This document shows, one piece after another, positions 17,566 to 25,380 of a DNA stretch of 64,000 nt. Made by a program: the position numbers and the translations under genes. How positions within the stretch are numbered: position 1 is the stretch's first letter; every line of letters begins with the position of its first letter. The DNA comes from Methylobacterium currus. Lineage in GTDB: Bacteria; Pseudomonadota; Alphaproteobacteria; Rhizobiales; Beijerinckiaceae. The notes under the pieces were generated by a model. The model was not told where the DNA came from. It searched no databases and worked only from the letters and a program-made list of their open reading frames with translations. Location: NCBI RefSeq assembly GCF_003058325.1, contig NZ_CP028843.1, positions 487,501 through 551,500 on the forward strand, written 5' to 3'.

Positions 17566-18501
17566 GTGGATCGGCTCACCAGCATGGCGGTGTTCGTCAC
17601 GGCTGCGGATCTCGGCTCCTTCGCGGCGGCGGCGGCCGCCCTCGGGATGTCGCCCCAGATGGTGGCCAAGCACGTCGTGTCCCTGGAGACCCGGCTGGGC
17701 ATGCGCCTCATCAACCGCACCACCCGTCGCCAGAGCCTGACCGAGTTCGGCCGCACCTATCGCGAGCGCTGCCGGGCGGTCCTGGCCGAGGCCGAGGCGG
17801 CGGACGCGCTCGCCGAGACGGTGCGGGCCCATCCGCGCGGCACGCTGCGGCTCAATGCGCCGGTGACCTTCGGCAGCCACGGCCTCGTGCCGCTCCTCAC
17901 CCGCTACCTGCGGGACTGCCCCGAAGTGGAGGTGGATCTGAGCCTCACCGACCGCATGGTCGAGCCCGTCGAGGAGGGGTTCGAGGCGGTGATCCGTTTA
18001 GGGCCGCTGGCCGAATCGAGCCTGGTCGCCCGCCCGCTCGCGCCCTACCGGCTGGTGGCCTGCGCGGCGCCGGCCTATCTCGCGGCGTATGGCGTGCCGG
18101 CCTCGCCGGAGGACCTAGCCGGGCATCAATGCCTCGACTTCTCGCATTGGCCCCGCGGCCGCGACTCGCTCTGGCGCTTCACCCGGGCAGGGACCACCGT
18201 CGAGGCACCCGCGGCCGGGCGGCTGCACATCAACGACTTCCGCGCGTTGCTCACCGCCGCCCGCGACGGGTTCGGCATCGTGCTCGGCGTCGACACCGCC
18301 CTGCGGGACGACCTCGCGGCCGGCCGCCTCGTCCGGGTCCTGCCGGACTGGGAGGCGCCGTCGCGGCCGATGCACCTCCTGACGATGCGCGACCGGCGCC
18401 CGACCGCCAAGCTGCGCCGCTTCGTCGAGATGATGCTGGAGGAGTTCGGGCCGGACGGAATGGCGGTCCGGACGGGGGCGCTGGCCCGCGGACCCGCCTG
18501 A
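17566..18501 (+). CDS. LysR-family transcriptional regulator
   Basis: 311 aa with an N-terminal winged helix (residues about 3-62; SFAAAAAALGMSPQMVAKHVVSLE) and a C-terminal effector-binding domain of the periplasmic-binding-protein type. GTG 17566 is chosen because the HTH then starts at residue 3 and an AGGGGG stretch lies upstream. It is divergent from the F420-type reductase gene, which it most likely controls from the 105-bp shared region. Confidence 0.9.
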   Translation: MDRLTSMAVFVTAADLGSFAAAAAALGMSPQMVAKHVVSLETRLGMRLINRTTRRQSLTEFGRTYRERCRAVLAEAEAADALAETVRAHPRGTLRLNAPVTFGSHGLVPLLTRYLRDCPEVEVDLSLTDRMVEPVEEGFEAVIRLGPLAESSLVARPLAPYRLVACAAPAYLAAYGVPASPEDLAGHQCLDFSHWPRGRDSLWRFTRAGTTVEAPAAGRLHINDFRALLTAARDGFGIVLGVDTALRDDLAAGRLVRVLPDWEAPSRPMHLLTMRDRRPTAKLRRFVEMMLEEFGPDGMAVRTGALARGPA

Positions 18502-18549
18502 GCAGGTTTCGAACCAAGCGCCTGCCGGATCGGCGGCACACCCTCGGGC

Positions 18550-18585
18550 GGGCGAAGCGTTGGCCTGCCGACGCAAGTCCGCTTA
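18550..18585 (-). repeat. Copy of a dispersed palindromic element
   Basis: Read on the minus strand, 36 bases here match 58550-58585 at 32 positions (shared start TAAGC, shared end CCAACGCTTCGCCC). The inner hairpin (GCGTYGG, 4-nt loop, CCAACGC) is kept in both. It is intergenic, between the LysR gene and the TRAP binding protein gene, and also sits inside a looser flanking inverted repeat (ggcggcacaccct / agggtgccgcc). Confidence 0.75.
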
Positions 18586-18659
18586 GGGTGCCGCCGAAGA
18601 ACCGCCCCGCTTCGCACCGGCTCCGGAGCGTGGAGGTGGGGCACGTCGAGGGGAACACC

Positions 18660-19670
18660 ATGCACCACGTCACCCGCCGCAGCCTGCTCGCCGGCGCCAC
18701 TGCCGCCGCGATCCTTCCCGCCCCGTGGGTCCGGGCGCAGAGCGGGGCGTTGCGGCTGAAATGCGGGGTGGTGACGCCCGACACCCATCCGGCGACGATC
18801 CGCCTGCGCGAGGCGGCGGAGCGGGTCGCCAGGGAGACGAACGGGGCGGTCGAGGTCGCGGTCTTCCCCAACGGCCAGCTCGGCTCGGACACCGACATGC
18901 TGAGCCAGCTGCGCTCGGGCGCGCTCGAGATGTTCGCGCAATCCTCCTCGAACCTGGCGACGCTGGTGCCCCGCGCCTCGCTCATCAACATCGCCTTCGC
19001 GTGGAGCGGCTACGACAAGGTCTGGCCGGCGGTCGACGGCGAGCTCGGCGCCTATATCCGCGCCGAGATCACGAAGGCCGGCCTCGTTCCGTTCGATCGG
19101 ATGTGGGACAACGGCTTCCGCCAGACCACGACCAGCGTCCGCCCGATCACCGGCCCGGCCGATTTCGAGGGCCTCAAGCTCCGTGTGCCGAACAGCGCGC
19201 TGTTCACCTCCGCCTTCCGGGCGCTCGGGGCCGCCCCGGTGGCGCTCAACTTCTCGGAGGCCTATTCGGCCCTGCAGACGAAGGTGGTGGACGGCCAGGA
19301 GAATCCGCTCGCCATCATCACGAGCTTCAAGCTGGCGGAGGTGCAGAAGTATCTCTCCTTCACCAACCACATCTGGGACGGGTTCTGGCTGATGTCCGGC
19401 CACCGGACCTGGTCGCGCCTGCCGGAGGACGTGAAGGCGGTGCTCGCCCGCCACTTCGACCAGGCGGCCCTCGACCAGCGCCGGGACATCGAGGGCCAGG
19501 GGGTGGCGATGCGCGAGGCTCTGGGCAAGGCCGGCTTCGCGATCAACGACGCGCCCGCCGCACCCTTCCAGGACCGCTTGCGCAAGGCCGGCTTCTACAC
19601 CGAGTGGAAGGGCAAGTACGGCGCGGAGGCGTGGAGCCACCTGGAAAAATTCGCCGGGGCGGTGTCCTGA
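18660..19670 (+). CDS. TRAP transporter substrate-binding protein (DctP type)
   Basis: Periplasmic binding protein of 336 aa for a tripartite ATP-independent transporter, probably for an organic acid. It has a twin-arginine-like signal (RRSLLAGATAAAIL, cleavage after about residue 25) and the DctP core (PNGQLGSDTDMLSQLRSGALEM; LKLRVPNS; VVDGQENPLAII). The small (DctQ) and large (DctM) membrane subunits are not beside it, so it must share a transporter encoded elsewhere or be an orphan sensor-type binding protein. ATG 18660 opens the signal peptide. Confidence 0.9.
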   Translation: MHHVTRRSLLAGATAAAILPAPWVRAQSGALRLKCGVVTPDTHPATIRLREAAERVARETNGAVEVAVFPNGQLGSDTDMLSQLRSGALEMFAQSSSNLATLVPRASLINIAFAWSGYDKVWPAVDGELGAYIRAEITKAGLVPFDRMWDNGFRQTTTSVRPITGPADFEGLKLRVPNSALFTSAFRALGAAPVALNFSEAYSALQTKVVDGQENPLAIITSFKLAEVQKYLSFTNHIWDGFWLMSGHRTWSRLPEDVKAVLARHFDQAALDQRRDIEGQGVAMREALGKAGFAINDAPAAPFQDRLRKAGFYTEWKGKYGAEAWSHLEKFAGAVS

Positions 19671-19869
19671 CGACGCCGCACGACCGTACGAGCCGGCCGT
19701 GCGGTGCAGGCCCGTGCGTCACGCCGTTCGGTCGGAGAATGCAACGGAAGGATGCCGCCGGCTCGCACCGTCCGAGGCGGCGGCATGCCCGAGGTTGCCG
19801 AGGCCGGGTGCGTCCCTCGCATGCGACGTCGCTGTCGCTCCTGCACGGGATCGGGCGGCCGGAGCAACG

Positions 19870-21294
19870 CTATCCCGCGTTTCGCTCCATCGCGGCGGCG
19901 GCCGCCGCGAGGCCCCACCTCACCAGGTCCTCGGCCTCCTCGGCGGATTTCGCCTCCGCGTAGCAGCGGAGTTCCGGCGCGTTGCCCGAGGGGCGGAAGT
20001 GGATCGTCCGCTCGCCGTCGAGTTCGATCCTGACCCCGTCCTGCTCGTCGACCGCGCGCGGCTCCCCGACCGGGCGGAGGAAATCGCGGCGGAACGCCTC
20101 GTCCTTGAGCTGCCCAAGGAGAGCGCCGCTGCGCTCCGCGGCGACGTTGGGGAGCCGGTTGCTGGCCGTCTCGCCCACATCGAGCGTGACCACGAGGTCG
20201 GCGAGCGGCATGGCGGCCTGGCGTGCCGCGGCCAAGGTCGCGAGGATCGGGAGGACCGCGTCGCGCGTCGGCAGGGCCGGAAGGATCTTGTCGCCGACGG
20301 GACTGTCCGACCCGAGCAGGAACCCGCCATTGGCCTCGAAGCCGCAGACGATCGTCGCGCCGTCCAGCTGCGCCTGCTCCATGCCGGCGATCACGAAGGG
20401 GGAGCCGACCTTGGTGCGCAGCACCTGCCGGAAGCCACCGGCGCGCTCGATGGCGGAGCCGGCCGTGACGGGAACGACGACCGTATCGGCGCCGAGGTAC
20501 CGGGCAGTGATGAGCCCGAGAACATCCCCTCGCACGATGCGGCCCGTCCCATCCGCGATCAGGGGGCGATCCGCATCGCCGTCGGTCGTCACGAGGGCGT
20601 CGAACTGGCCGGACGCCATGACGTCGCGGATGAACGCGACATCCTCCGGCCGATGGGCCTCGGTATCGATCGGGACGAACGTCTGGGACCGGCCGATCGG
20701 TGAGACGTCGGCTCCCAGGGCCTCGAGCAGGTCGACGAGCAGGTCGCGGGCGACGGAACTCTGCTGGTAGACGGCGATCGTCTGACCGGACAGGGTGTCC
20801 GCCTTGAACGCATCGAGGTACCGACGGCGATAGCGCGCGATGGCATCCGGCTCCGGCTCGGCAGGAACGGCCGGAGGAAGAGGAGCGCCCGCCGCGACAG
20901 TGCCGAGTGCTGCCAGGATCGCGGCTTCGTCGGCTTTGGTGATCTCACCGTCGGGGCGATAGAACTTCAATCCGTTGCGATCTTCCGGGATGTGGCTGCC
21001 GGTGACCATGACGGCGCAGCATCCGCGCTGCCGCGCCTCGAGCGCGAGGGCGGGAGTCGGCAGCGGGCCGCAATCGATCGCGGCGAGGCCGGCCGCGGCG
21101 GCGGCCGTGGCCACGGTGGCGGCGATCTCCGCGCTGCTGCTGCGCAGGTCACGTCCGATCACCACCTCGCGGGCCGCGCCGGCCTCTCCGCCCACGGAGG
21201 CGAAGAACGCCGCCGCATAGGCGTAACTGGGCCCGCCGACGAGATCCGTCACCAGGCCGCGCAGTCCAGACGTTCCGAATTTCAAGCTGCTCAT
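19870..21294 (-). CDS. Phosphohexomutase (phosphomannomutase/phosphoglucomutase)
   Basis: Alpha-D-phosphohexomutase of 474 aa that interconverts hexose-6-P and hexose-1-P, feeding nucleotide sugars for envelope polysaccharides. All four family loops are visible: the phosphoserine loop TGSHIPEDRNG with Ser100, the metal loop DGDADRP, the sugar-specificity loop GFEANGG and the phosphate-binding loop RPSGNAPELR. The N-terminus has the usual KFGTSGLRG. The EANGG form of the specificity loop does not settle mannose against glucose. It lies just left of IS copy 2 and transcribes away from it. Confidence 0.92.
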   Translation of the reverse strand: MSSLKFGTSGLRGLVTDLVGGPSYAYAAAFFASVGGEAGAAREVVIGRDLRSSSAEIAATVATAAAAAGLAAIDCGPLPTPALALEARQRGCCAVMVTGSHIPEDRNGLKFYRPDGEITKADEAAILAALGTVAAGAPLPPAVPAEPEPDAIARYRRRYLDAFKADTLSGQTIAVYQQSSVARDLLVDLLEALGADVSPIGRSQTFVPIDTEAHRPEDVAFIRDVMASGQFDALVTTDGDADRPLIADGTGRIVRGDVLGLITARYLGADTVVVPVTAGSAIERAGGFRQVLRTKVGSPFVIAGMEQAQLDGATIVCGFEANGGFLLGSDSPVGDKILPALPTRDAVLPILATLAAARQAAMPLADLVVTLDVGETASNRLPNVAAERSGALLGQLKDEAFRRDFLRPVGEPRAVDEQDGVRIELDGERTIHFRPSGNAPELRCYAEAKSAEEAEDLVRWGLAAAAAAMERNAG

Positions 21295-21737
21295 GAATAT
21301 CCACCTGCGGAATGACGAAATAGAACGCGATGTCGGGGTTCGCTGCCGCTTCGACCCGCGACGTGCGTGCGTGTCGCTCCATGTTGTCGTGAGGAGGGCG
21401 CCATCGTGGTGACCGCGCAAGGAGCCGGAGGGCAAGCCCTGGCTGAGGTCGCTCGGATCGAGATCATCGCGTCCCACTCGGTTTTGGCCGCGCTACGCCG
21501 GCCGCGACCTGCCACGTCTCGCCCATGGACCGCCCGCCCTCGACGCACTCACCGCATCGCCGGCGTGCCTTGGCCCACTCGTCGGTGCGGAGGCCGGGAC
21601 GGGGAGGAACGCCGGGCGAAAGGCTGGCGAGGCCGCGGAACCGGGCGAGGAGTGCGGCGGGGCGGGCAGGGGACATGGCATTCTCCCTATCGCGAATCCG
21701 AGCACGCGCGCATCAGGCTTTTGCGCAACCCGCTCCG
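21295..21737. other. Intergenic region left of IS copy 2
   Basis: About 440 bases between the phosphohexomutase start and the target duplication of IS copy 2. It carries the phosphohexomutase promoter and one copy of a dispersed repeat (21448-21660). No believable gene was found. Confidence 0.5.
21448..21660 (+). repeat. Dispersed intergenic repeat, copy A
   Basis: Roughly 200 bases that align with 24541-24760 in the same orientation. Shared anchors include gctcggatcga near the left end, the segment from cgccgg through cggccc.ctcgtc, the block ggagg.cgggac, and accgggcga/gccgggcga followed by aggmtggcgagg. The similarity is interrupted by small changes, so the copies are old. Neither strand codes for anything recognisable. 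Confidence 0.6.
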
Positions 21738-21745
21738 GGATGTTC

Positions 21746-23011
21746 CCAGGGCAATCGGGTGAAGGGTCATGGTGCGACGAGCCTGACGAGGTAGTCGTCG
21801 TCCCAGCCTGCGGTTTTGAGGGCGAGGCGCATGGAATCCTTGCCCTTTTTGCGGGCTGCGACGTTCACCGCGATGTGGCGGACCGTCAGCATGTTCTCGG
21901 GGGCATGAGCAGTACGGATGCGAGACTGATCGTCGTGGAAGGTGACGTCGAGGATCCAATGCAGGCCGTTCTCGATCGCCCAATGCTGCCGGACGGCAGG
22001 CCCGAGGCGGTCGGCGCCGAGCGGTGACGAGGTCAGATAGCAGCGCGTCTCACGCTCGATCCTGTTTACCGGGTCACGGGTGCTCAAGTCACGGGTGCTG
22101 TCGACGACGATGAGGCTCTTCAACCCCGGCCAGGCGTGGCGCGCCTGGAGCCAGGCGACCTGATGGATGACAGTCACGCGCCGGGTCTCGATCCGCCCGT
22201 GATCGCCCTCGACGGTCTCGTGCGTGCTGACGGTGCAATCGGCAAAGTCCCGAGCTTTCTGTTCCTCGACGAAGAGCGTGACGTCCTCGTGCAGCGTGCC
22301 CTGGTTGCCCTTGAGCGCCAGGACATAGTCGGCCTTCTTGTCGAGGATCTTGTGGGCGATGGCACGCTGGCAGCCCATCGCATCGATGGTGACGATCGCC
22401 CCCTCGATCGACAGGAGGTCGAGCAGGGCCGGGATTACCGCGATCTCGTTGGACTTTCCGCTCACCTTGGTCTGGGCCAGCACCAACCGCTGGCGTGCGG
22501 CGAAGGCGGAGACGACGTGAAGGGCATCTCGCGCACCGGCCCGGCCCGAGCGCCGCGAGGTCTTGCCGTCGATCGCGATCACGTCGAGCGGCGTTTGCGT
22601 CAGCGTCGCGGCCCAGGCCGCAAAGCAGCGTCGAAATGCGACGGGATCGAGCGCCGCGAAGATGTCACCGAGATGATCGTGGCTCGGCGTGCCGTTCCGG
22701 AACGGCAGAAATCGGCGCAGAAGGTCGAGTTTCGTGTGACCGAACCGGGCGATATCGGTGAAGCCTTCAGCCCCCGCCAGGATGGCCAGCAACGCCAGCA
22801 GCAGAACCTCGTCCAGGCGATAGGCGACTTTGCCGGGCTGGCGCGGATCGGGCAGGTCCGCGAAATGATCGAGAAACACCGTCGCCTCGAACACCGCCGC
22901 TACCGGCTCGCTCGCCTCGTCCATCGCCCGCCTCCTAAACCACGTCGTGGCGGACGACCGATTCAGAGCTTCCGGTCCTTGTCACCTCCCGCATTCACCC
23001 GATTGCCCTGG
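21746..23011 (-). mobile_element. ISAs1-family insertion sequence, copy 2
   Basis: Same 1266-bp element as 12927-14192 in opposite orientation, with the same inverted-repeat ends. It is flanked by its own 8-bp duplication, ggatgttc (21738-21745 and 23012-23019). Different target duplications at the two copies show two independent insertions. The transposase protein is identical to that of copy 1 over all 385 residues. Confidence 0.95.
21767..22924 (-). CDS. ISAs1-family transposase
   Basis: 385-aa DDE transposase identical to the one at 13014-14171, with the same domains and catalytic acids. It is complete and probably active in mobilising both copies. Confidence 0.95.
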   Translation of the reverse strand: MDEASEPVAAVFEATVFLDHFADLPDPRQPGKVAYRLDEVLLLALLAILAGAEGFTDIARFGHTKLDLLRRFLPFRNGTPSHDHLGDIFAALDPVAFRRCFAAWAATLTQTPLDVIAIDGKTSRRSGRAGARDALHVVSAFAARQRLVLAQTKVSGKSNEIAVIPALLDLLSIEGAIVTIDAMGCQRAIAHKILDKKADYVLALKGNQGTLHEDVTLFVEEQKARDFADCTVSTHETVEGDHGRIETRRVTVIHQVAWLQARHAWPGLKSLIVVDSTRDLSTRDPVNRIERETRCYLTSSPLGADRLGPAVRQHWAIENGLHWILDVTFHDDQSRIRTAHAPENMLTVRHIAVNVAARKKGKDSMRLALKTAGWDDDYLVRLVAP

Positions 23012-23139
23012 GGATGTTCCCGGGATCCGTTGCCTCGAAGCGGCGTTCCGAGCACCTTGGGCGCTCCGTCCCCGCCGCGCCGCCTGCGTGTCCGGGGGAT
23101 TTTCACGAGGAACCCAGGGGCAGGGGCATCTGCCCGCGT

Positions 23140-23200
23140 CGGGGCGTCGCGCAGCCTCGTCGCGCATCGGGTTCGGCCCCCATGGGGCGACCCTTGCAAG
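23140..23200 (+). pseudogene. Decayed tRNA-Pro (5' half)
   Basis: From 23140 the sequence follows the intact tRNA-Pro at 24947: 33 of the first 41 bases agree, covering the acceptor strand, D arm (gcgcag) and 5' half of the anticodon arm. The loop reads ttcgg, which would fit a CGG anticodon, so the parent may have been tRNA-Pro(CGG). The anticodon stem no longer pairs, and no T arm or CCA end follows. It sits only 11 bases from the end of an integrase remnant, as expected of an attachment site made in a tRNA gene. Confidence 0.65.
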
Positions 23201-23211
23201 GCCCTGATAGA

Positions 23212-23460
23212 TCAGGATTTCTTCTTCCCCGTGGCTGCGTCGTCGGGGATCGATGTCGCAGCTGCGCCCGCTCGCGCTGCCCGCTCCATCGCCTCCATCG
23301 CGTCGCTCCGCATCACGTGCGCGTTCGCCGCTGTCGCGCCGGGGCTGGCGCGGCGCAGCAATTCCTTCGCGATGTCAGGTTGCCGGAAGCCCGCAGAATC
23401 CGTGTCGCGGCCGTGTGCCGGTTGTCGTGGAAGCGATCGCCCGGGATCCCGCCCAGGCCC
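23212..23460 (-). pseudogene. Tyrosine-recombinase (integrase) C-terminal remnant, frameshifted
   Basis: Reading leftward from 23460, one frame gives HDNRHTAATRILRASGN, the His-x-x-Arg-His box of phage-type integrases. Directly after it the family pattern continues in the next frame (DIAKELLRRASP, then AHVMRSDAMEAMERA) down to a stop at 23212. A single missing base between the two blocks explains the shift. The tyrosine position of the usual TTARYAHV pattern reads ATAANAHV, so the nucleophile is lost too. The N-terminal half is absent, the neighbouring exported-protein gene ending exactly at 23461. It is the dead end of an integrated element. Confidence 0.75.
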
Positions 23461-24423
23461 TCAGCCGCCGCGTCCGGCTTCCGCGCCGAGGCCGCGCTGC
23501 GCCTTCGAGCGCAGGCGCTTGTTCTGGAAGACCAGCGTGACCGTGGCGCCGCTGCCGCGGTCCGACCAGAGATACGTCTCGAAGGTGCCGAGCCCGGGGA
23601 TCATCGCGGTGGCGTCGATGGTACCGCGGCAGCCGAGCAGGTCCTCGACCTCGGAGAGACGCATCTCCGCCTGGAGCAGATCGAAGGCGCCGAGGCTGAC
23701 CGGGCACTGCGTCCGCTGGGTCGGCGGCCGGTGCGCGGCGACGGGCGCCAGCGCGGAGCGGGGCGGCGCGGCCAGCGCCGGATCGGCGGCCGGCGGCTGC
23801 GTGCGCCAGGTCCGGACGGTCGGGGCGTCATCCCATGCATCGGGGAGGGCGGCCGGCACGGCGAGCGCGTGTGGCGCGTCCGCGGGCGGGGTGTCGCCGG
23901 ATGCCGCGCCGGGTCGCAGGACTTCCATTGCGCCGCCGCCGCTCCGCAGGGAGGGGGCGAAGGCCGGGCCCTGCCGCAGCCGGACGGACCCGGTCGGCGC
24001 ACCACCGCGGCCGGACCCGTGCGGCGCCCGCTCCGCGCCCGCCTCGACGGGGGCGCGGGCGTGCGCGACGACGATGGCCCGGCGCAGGGCCGTGTCGAGG
24101 CCGCGCAGGTCGCGGGCGAGGCGCTCGCTCCGGCCAGTGCCGGCAGGCCCGGAGCGGATCTCGCAGGCTGCGAAGGCGGACAGGGCGTCGCGGATCTCGT
24201 CCTCGGTCCACTCCCCGGCCGGCTTGCCGAACAGGTCGGCCTCGCCCTGCGGCACGGCCGCCGCCGTGGCGGCGCTGAGCCGGCCGAGCCTGTCCTCCGC
24301 GAGGGCGCGGTGCGCGCCGCAGCCGCCGGCTGCCGCGAGGGCCGCGCGGAACGGCGAGGGTGCGGCGGCAAGGGAGGAGCAGCATGCGGCCACGAGCAGG
24401 GCCGGTGCGAGAAGGAAGCGCAT
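23461..24423 (-). CDS. Exported hypothetical protein with BLIP/SmpA-like C-terminus
   Basis: 320 aa with a signal peptide (hydrophobic core ALLVAACCSSLAAA; a Cys pair leaves a lipoprotein possible). The middle is low-complexity Ala/Pro/Arg sequence. The last ~80 residues (FDLLQAEMRLSEVEDLLGC, then GLGTFETYLWSD and GATVTLVFQNKRL) resemble the small alpha-beta BLIP/SmpA-OmlA-type fold used for protein-protein contacts in the envelope. Function unknown. Its stop codon abuts the integrase remnant. Confidence 0.75.
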   Translation of the reverse strand: MRFLLAPALLVAACCSSLAAAPSPFRAALAAAGGCGAHRALAEDRLGRLSAATAAAVPQGEADLFGKPAGEWTEDEIRDALSAFAACEIRSGPAGTGRSERLARDLRGLDTALRRAIVVAHARAPVEAGAERAPHGSGRGGAPTGSVRLRQGPAFAPSLRSGGGAMEVLRPGAASGDTPPADAPHALAVPAALPDAWDDAPTVRTWRTQPPAADPALAAPPRSALAPVAAHRPPTQRTQCPVSLGAFDLLQAEMRLSEVEDLLGCRGTIDATAMIPGLGTFETYLWSDRGSGATVTLVFQNKRLRSKAQRGLGAEAGRGG

Positions 24424-24946
24424 GAGGGCGGTCGCCTGGAGCTAGGTCATGCTGCCTAAGCGAAAGGTTCGATGTGAACGGACTCTTACCGTTCGAACTG
24501 GAGCAGCCGGGCTTCGGCCGCCATGCCTTACCGTCCCTTGACCATCTCGCTCGGATCGACCGCACCCCGCGTCATTCCAAATCCGATCGATCCCTGCGGA
24601 ATGGCGCATTCGGGCTCCGTTCACGCCTCGCGCACCCCATCGGTCGACAACCTCGCAGCAGCGCCGGTGCGTCTCGGCCCGCTCGTCCGGGTGGAGGTCG
24701 GGACAGGGTGGCGCACCGGGCGAGAGGATGGCGAGGTCGCGAGGCCATGCGAGGAGGGTGGTGGAAGGGAAGAAGCCACACGGCCTCATGCCATGCGAAC
24801 AGCTGGAGAACGTCCGTCGGTGATGTCGTCGGAGACCGGTGTCCCGACGCAGTCCCGACGAGCCCCTTCCGCTGGCATTCCGACCAGCGTTGCGGCTTGC
24901 ACATGACCCGTCAAATCGCTAGAGAACCAACGGCCTTAGAGCCTGT
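24424..24946. other. Intergenic region before tRNA-Pro, no gene seen
   Basis: About 520 bases between the exported-protein gene and tRNA-Pro. It contains copy B of the dispersed repeat and the promoters of both flanking genes. Small open frames are inconsistent between strands and unrecognised. Confidence 0.5.
24541..24760 (+). repeat. Dispersed intergenic repeat, copy B
   Basis: Counterpart of 21448-21660 in the same orientation, with the strongest similarity at about 24661-24745 (cgccggtgcgtctcggccc through ggcgaggtcgcg). It lies upstream of tRNA-Pro and is non-coding. Confidence 0.6.
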
Positions 24947-25023
<77 letters not shown>

Positions 25024-25049
25024 TCCACCTCCACGGATCAGAGCCTGCG

Positions 25050-25358
25050 ATGTCGACCGCCCGCATCTTCCGCCCTGCCAAGGACCCGACCCAGTCCGGC
25101 CTCGCCCGGACCAAGCAGTGGACGCTGGAGTTCGAGCAGACGAGCCCGCGGGAGACCGAGCCGCTGATGGGCTGGACCTCGTCCTCGGACATGCTGCAGC
25201 AGGTGCGGCTCGAGTTCGACACCAAGGAGGAGGCGATCGCCTACGCGACACGCGAGGGGATCGCCTACCGGGTCGAGGAGCCGCAGGTGCCCCTGCGCCG
25301 CGGCCTCTCCTATTCCGACAACTTCAAGTACAACCGCACCGCGCCCTGGACGCACTGA
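25050..25358 (+). CDS. ETC complex I subunit, NDUFS4-like
   Basis: 102-aa accessory subunit of NADH:ubiquinone oxidoreductase, the bacterial form of the mitochondrial 18-kDa (AQDQ/NDUFS4) subunit, found in alphaproteobacterial complex I. The family pattern is clear: ARIFRPAKDPTQSG at the start, WTLEFEQTSP, PLMGWTSSSDM in the middle and SYSDNFKYNRTAPWTH at the C-terminus. It is a peripheral protein expected at the cytoplasmic arm. It stands just after tRNA-Pro and away from any nuo operon. Confidence 0.92.
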   Translation: MSTARIFRPAKDPTQSGLARTKQWTLEFEQTSPRETEPLMGWTSSSDMLQQVRLEFDTKEEAIAYATREGIAYRVEEPQVPLRRGLSYSDNFKYNRTAPWTH

Positions 25359-25380
25359 GGCGGGCGATGCGGCGCCCGCC

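Noticed and set aside
12919-23019. Composite transposon formed by the two IS copies
   Set aside because: Each copy has its own 8-bp target duplication, and the outer flanks (gcaatccc, ggatgttc) do not match each other, so the unit did not move as a whole.
24442-24789. Minus-strand frame (115 aa) before tRNA-Pro
   Set aside because: It lies within the dispersed repeat, and a matching frame in the other copy is not preserved in detail, so it is probably non-coding.
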